Shown here one piece after another: positions 6,291 through 8,531 of a stretch of DNA of 8,531 nucleotides (within the stretch, counting starts at the first letter, position 1; each line of letters opens with the position of its first letter). The notes under the pieces are model-generated. The model worked only from the letters and a program-made list of their open reading frames with translations. It was not told where the DNA came from and ran no database searches. The translations under genes and the position numbers were made by a program. The stretch is from JACVRX01 sp035697245 (GTDB taxonomy: Bacteria > Actinomycetota > Actinomycetes > Jiangellales > Jiangellaceae): contig DASSDH010000257.1 of NCBI GenBank assembly GCA_035697245.1, forward strand, positions 1 to 8,531, given 5' to 3'.

Positions 6291-6440
6291 CACCGGACTG
6301 GCCTTCCCAGGTAGTAATCGGCCCAACGCGCGATTTGGTTACACCTCCCGTCGAGTGGACCGACGCTGGCACCCCAAACGGCCAAGCGCCATGCCGGTAG
6401 TGGATGACACAGCTACTCGCTCACGCGGCTTTTTGCTCCC
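6289..6440. other. Spacer between the two decayed copies
   Basis: About 150 nt with lower GC than the surroundings (for example 6310-6345 and 6403-6445) and no supported gene. It may carry the promoter of copy 1; no clear -10/-35 pair was seen. Confidence 0.3.
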
Positions 6441-6700
6441 TTATGCGACGCCCCCTTCGTCGTATGACCTGAATGCGTCCCTGGTCCTGCCCAGCGCCTC
6501 CGACGGTGGCAGGGTGCGGTCGAACGCCAGCCGGCGGATGCCGTCGAGCTCGGCGATGCCATGGCGAGACTCGCATTGGTGGAATGGGGTGCCGTCGTCA
6601 CAGTTGGGCGAGTAATCGTGCCGGCCCGGCCGCGTGGCAGGTCACCTGCCGTTGTGTCCCGCGATGGCGCCGCTAGCCGCCCCCTTGTGAGCGGCGCCAT
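6441..6700 (-). pseudogene. Decayed small gene, copy 2 (HDYSPNCDDGTPFHH family)
   Basis: Paralogue of 6006-6288. From ATG 6700 the frame reads MAPLTRGRLAAP..., then is lost by a one-base shift near 6630 relative to copy 1. In the next frame, which has no ATG, GTG or TTG start after its upstream stop, it reads RHDYSPNCDDGTPFHQ, CESRHGIAELDGIRRLAFD, RTLPPSEALGRTRDAFRSYD and ends EGGVA at TAA 6441. Compared with copy 1 the CES/RH stretch contains a +A and a -G that cancel, so copy 2 has a short frame-swapped segment. The C-terminal half is longer-lived than in copy 1. Function is unknown; it could still be translated if an unusual start is used. Confidence 0.5.
6586..6632. repeat. Exact 47-bp repeat, copy 2
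   Basis: Identical over 47 bases to 6170-6216; see that entry for the wider similarity. Confidence 0.95.
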
Positions 6701-6701
6701 C
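6663..6701. repeat. Inverted repeat over the start of decayed copy 2
   Basis: GATGGCGCCGCT (6663-6674) and AGCGGCGCCATC (6690-6701) form a perfect 12-bp stem with a 15-nt loop rich in CCGCCCCC. The stems differ between the copies only at their ends (CG versus T/A closing pair), and the loops differ in sequence, so the stem appears conserved. The minus-strand start codon (6698-6700) lies in the stem. Confidence 0.85.
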
Positions 6702-6722
6702 CCGCCGCTCAGACAGGCGAAC

Positions 6723-6742
6723 GGCCCGCACACGCGCGGGCC
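6723..6742 (-). terminator. Candidate terminator for the SRPBCC gene
   Basis: GGCCCGC (6723-6729), six-base loop, GCGGGCC (6736-6742): a compact seven-pair all-GC stem about 105 nt beyond the SRPBCC stop on the minus strand. There is no T-tract. The region 6743-6847 holds no gene. Confidence 0.45.
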
Positions 6743-6847
6743 AGCGACCGGGCGCGCGTCAGCGGTACCTCTCTACGCGTGCCGTCGAGGCTGATCCAGA
6801 TCCCCACCTGCGTCGGCCGTTCGACGCGTGGGGCGCCCGGGTCACGG

Positions 6848-7306
6848 CTAGCCTTCGCGTGGGACCTCGCCACGCCAGCCGCCGGTCTCGGTTCCGCGCG
6901 ACTCGATGAACTCCTTGAAGTTCTTCATGTCCCGCTCGGCCGTCCTGGCGACGATGCCGGTCTTCTCCGCCACGGTTTCTGCGAGACCTTCCGGGTCCAT
7001 CTCCAACTGCAGCATGATCCTGGTCGTCGTATCGGTCAGCTTGTGGAAAGTTACAACGCCAGCCTGGTCCACACCACCGGTCGCGCGCCAAGCAATGCGT
7101 TCCTCCGGGCTCTGCTCGGTGATCTCCGCATCGAACTCCCGCTGCACGCCGGCAATCTTCACGACCCAATGCAGACGCCGGTCGTCGAGCTGGGTAACGG
7201 ACTCCACGTCGCCCATGAACCGCGGGAATTCCTCGAACTGGGTCCACTGGTCATACGCGGTTCGGATCGGGACATCGACATCGACGGACTTCTCGGCTGT
7301 GGCCAC
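6848..7306 (-). CDS. SRPBCC (START-like / polyketide cyclase-dehydrase type) protein
   Basis: A 152-residue cytoplasmic protein of the SRPBCC ligand-binding fold, in the cyclase/dehydrase (COQ10-like) branch. The start is GTG 7306 with AGGAG (plus 7313-7317) six bases upstream. The fold order is visible: first strand EKSVDVDVPI (5-14), the helix pair AYDQWTQFEEFPRFMGDVESV (17-37, the typical xxWxxfexfPxfM), strands with LHWVVKIAGVQREFDAEI (45-62) and RIAWRATGG (70-78), then TRIMLQLEMDPEG (95-107) and a long C-terminal helix (about 108-137). Members bind hydrophobic ligands or act as stress proteins; the ligand here is unknown. It has a very good SigB/SigF-like promoter and probably stands alone, with a hairpin downstream at 6723-6742. 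Confidence 0.9.
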   Translation of the reverse strand: MATAEKSVDVDVPIRTAYDQWTQFEEFPRFMGDVESVTQLDDRRLHWVVKIAGVQREFDAEITEQSPEERIAWRATGGVDQAGVVTFHKLTDTTTRIMLQLEMDPEGLAETVAEKTGIVARTAERDMKNFKEFIESRGTETGGWRGEVPREG

Positions 7307-7343
7307 GGATGGCTCCTCTCGGACTGTTGTTCAGGATTCCCGT

Positions 7344-7368
7344 GTACCCGATGATTCGGTCCGGAAAC
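7344..7368 (-). promoter_or_regulatory. SigB/SigF-type promoter for the SRPBCC gene
   Basis: On the minus strand GTTT (7368-7365), a 15-nt spacer, then GGGTAC (7349-7344). This matches both the mycobacterial SigF form (GTTT-N15-17-GGGTA) and the wider GNNT form. It is the best of the four sites and ends 37 nt before the GTG start. Confidence 0.65.
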
Positions 7369-7372
7369 GCGG

Positions 7373-7534
7373 TCATTGCGTGGTGCTGCTCTCCGGTGTG
7401 ATGCGGGCGACATTGCAGACGGACCCGAGCGGTTCGGGTCGCCACTCGCTGATGCGGGACCAGCCGAGCTTGTGCAGGCCGTAAACCCATCCGGCCGTAC
7501 CGACAACATCGGTCGGCAGATCGGCGAAGGCCAC
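7373..7534 (-). CDS. Small 53-residue protein, possibly coupled to the upstream ORF
   Basis: A minus-strand ORF from GTG 7534 to TGA 7373. Its start overlaps the stop of the preceding frame (TAGTG, one shared base), a layout typical of translational coupling. Third positions are G/C-rich and the protein reads well: VAFADLPTDVVGTAGWVYGL, then HKLGWSRISEWRPEPLGSVC and a Ser/Thr-rich end. I do not recognise the family. No independent Shine-Dalgarno site is seen. It could instead be the true C-terminal part of the gene at 7534-7856, split by another frameshift. It ends just before the SRPBCC promoter. Confidence 0.45.
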   Translation of the reverse strand: MAFADLPTDVVGTAGWVYGLHKLGWSRISEWRPEPLGSVCNVARITPESSTTQ

Positions 7535-7856
7535 TACAGTGCCGGCGGGGTGACGTTGACCTGCGCGTTGGGCAGGCCGGGTCGGATAACGAAGTGGCCG
7601 CGGTAATGCCGCTCGTCTTCTGGTGGGATGCTTGTGTCCACGGTGTCGACCTCCCACCAGGTCGGTGCCGAGGGACCGCCTGGAGGGGGTCGCAGCCGCT
7701 CCGGACGGTCCCGCTGTGGGTGTCATATTCCGCGAAGTCGGCAAGACCTGAGCGCCTCCCGCGCCAGGTCTTCAGGAATCGGCGGACGTCCTCGGCGCGT
7801 AGCCACGCCAACTCATACAGGTGGTCTTGCGCCTGGCCGTCCTCAACCCAATGCAC
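7534..7856 (-). pseudogene. Frameshifted small gene, paralogue of 2427-2600
   Basis: The first frame starts at GTG 7856, the position that aligns with ATG 2600, and gives VHWVEDGQAQDHLYELAWLR, AEDVRRFLKTW, then GRRSGLADFAEYDTHSG. The convincing reading then moves one frame (the new frame opens after a TGA at 7723-7725): PPPGGPSAPTWWEVDTVDTS, IPPEDERHYRGHFVIRP and a stop at 7534. Joined it would be about 105 residues. Upstream of 7856 the frame stays open to a TAG near 7911 and reads NRWTDTHVL, so the original start may have been further up and lost. Function is unknown. The shared first 31 codons changed mostly at silent sites. A one-base sequence error rather than true decay is possible. Confidence 0.5.
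7764..7856 (-). repeat. 93-nt dispersed repeat, copy 2 (partner 2508-2600)
   Basis: Second copy of the 31-codon conserved block; see 2508-2600 for the alignment. Flanks on both sides are unrelated between copies. Confidence 0.85.
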
Positions 7857-8055
7857 AAGCACGTGCGTGTCGGTCCACCGGTTCGCGGCGCGTCGACGAG
7901 CAGCCGCCTACGTATCCCGTCGCCTGACGTCTGGGCTCGCACCCAGAACGGGTGATATTGGGGCGCGGACTCGCGGTAGACGCAGACGTGCGTGCGGGTT
8001 TCGCGATGCGCGCGGCGGGGAGCGTAGCCTCGCCGAGACCGCTGGTGATCAGGTC

Positions 8056-8531
8056 TCAGCGGAACGACCATTCCACGGTGATGGTGACCGCCAGGTGTTC
8101 GCGCCCTGGTTGGAGCGGGAATTGGGGCGGAACCGGAATTGCCTCCGCCCTGCTCTGGGCGAAGGCCCCTATTTGGTTGCTCGGGACTTCCTCGGTGACG
8201 CTCATGACCTGGCCGAGTGTCCGGCCGGCCTGCTCGGCATACAACTCGGCCTTGGCCTCGGCATCGGCGAAAGCGTTCCGGCGCGCCGCGGCCAGTAGGG
8301 CGTCGTCCTGCTCGATCTCGAACGACACGCCTGACAGCTGGGCGGCGTCACCGCCCGCGGCGATAGCGGCCGTGATGAGCGTTCCGGCCTCGGACGTGGT
8401 CCGGATCTTCGCGGTGAGTCCCTCGTTCACCGCGTACCCGGTGACCTTTCCCTGCTTGCCGTATGTCGGCTGGATGCTCGCGTTGGAGGTCTGAAGGTCG
8501 GCTCTGGCAACGCCACCGTCGACCAGCGCAT
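8056..8531 (-). CDS. SIMPL-domain (DUF541) protein, C-terminal part
   Basis: The last 157 residues of a SIMPL/DUF541 protein; the N terminus, including any signal peptide, lies beyond the right edge. Visible family landmarks are DLQTSNASIQPTYG (11-24 of the fragment), KVTGYAVNEGLTAKIR (28-43), a helix SEAGTLITAAIAAGG, the strand LSGVSFEIEQ (65-74), the long helix AARRNAFADAEAKAELYAEQ (81-100) and AGRTLGQVMSVTEE, with a final VTITVEWSF strand. This matches the end of full-length members, so the C terminus is intact. These proteins are usually exported, periplasmic or cell-surface; one is linked to oxidative stress in brucellae, but the molecular role is unclear. The start is unseen, so its promoter cannot be judged. 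Confidence 0.92.
   Translation of the reverse strand, partial: ALVDGGVARADLQTSNASIQPTYGKQGKVTGYAVNEGLTAKIRTTSEAGTLITAAIAAGGDAAQLSGVSFEIEQDDALLAAARRNAFADAEAKAELYAEQAGRTLGQVMSVTEEVPSNQIGAFAQSRAEAIPVPPQFPLQPGREHLAVTITVEWSFR

Noticed and set aside
6130..6701. CRISPR array or insertion-sequence ends
   Set aside because: Only two repeat copies 416 bp apart, which code for similar peptides; no transposase, target duplication or regular spacers.
8434..8439. GGGTAC on the minus strand inside the SIMPL gene
   Set aside because: It encodes the Gly-Tyr of the SIMPL motif; no gene starts nearby.

Overview
The window looks like a chromosomal accessory stretch from a high-GC Gram-positive bacterium of the Actinomycetota. 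The reasons are a strongly G/C third codon position in every convincing gene, GTG as well as ATG starts, purine-rich Shine-Dalgarno sites, and promoter-like GNNT-N15/16-GGGTAC sequences of the actinobacterial SigB/SigF type. I cannot name the genus. No rRNA, tRNA, CRISPR array or intact insertion sequence was seen.

Layout: (1) 1-130, the start of a short-chain dehydrogenase/reductase on the minus strand, cut by the window edge. (2) 457-2304 minus, a three-cupredoxin multicopper oxidase carrying two nearly identical heavy-metal-binding modules and a His-rich linker. (3) 2427-2977, two small genes: a minus-strand 57-residue ORF whose first 31 codons recur at 7764-7856, and a plus-strand 92-residue protein with a terminase-small-subunit-like head and a zinc-ribbon-like tail. 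(4) 3089-3997 minus, a secreted SURNod19/PHM-like protein, divergent from (5) 4264-4650 plus, a PRC-barrel protein followed by two hairpins. (6) 4972-5928 plus, a CorA-family divalent-cation channel. (7) 6006-6700, two decayed minus-strand copies of one small gene, each with a long hairpin over its apparent start codon. (8) 6848-7306 minus, an SRPBCC/START-like protein. (9) 7373-7856 minus, small ORFs, one frameshifted. (10) 8056-8531 minus, the C-terminal part of a SIMPL-domain (DUF541) protein.

How the parts fit: the multicopper oxidase and the SURNod19-like protein both carry copper-type ligand patterns, which suggests a metal or oxidative-stress theme. Four genes (SURNod19-like, PRC-barrel, CorA, SRPBCC) each have a GGGTAC box 22-41 nt upstream of the start codon with a GNNT -35 element at the expected distance. 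They may therefore form one general-stress sigma-factor regulon made of separate transcription units. The stretches 5929-6847 and 7307-8055 hold duplicated and broken small genes and look like a site of gene turnover.
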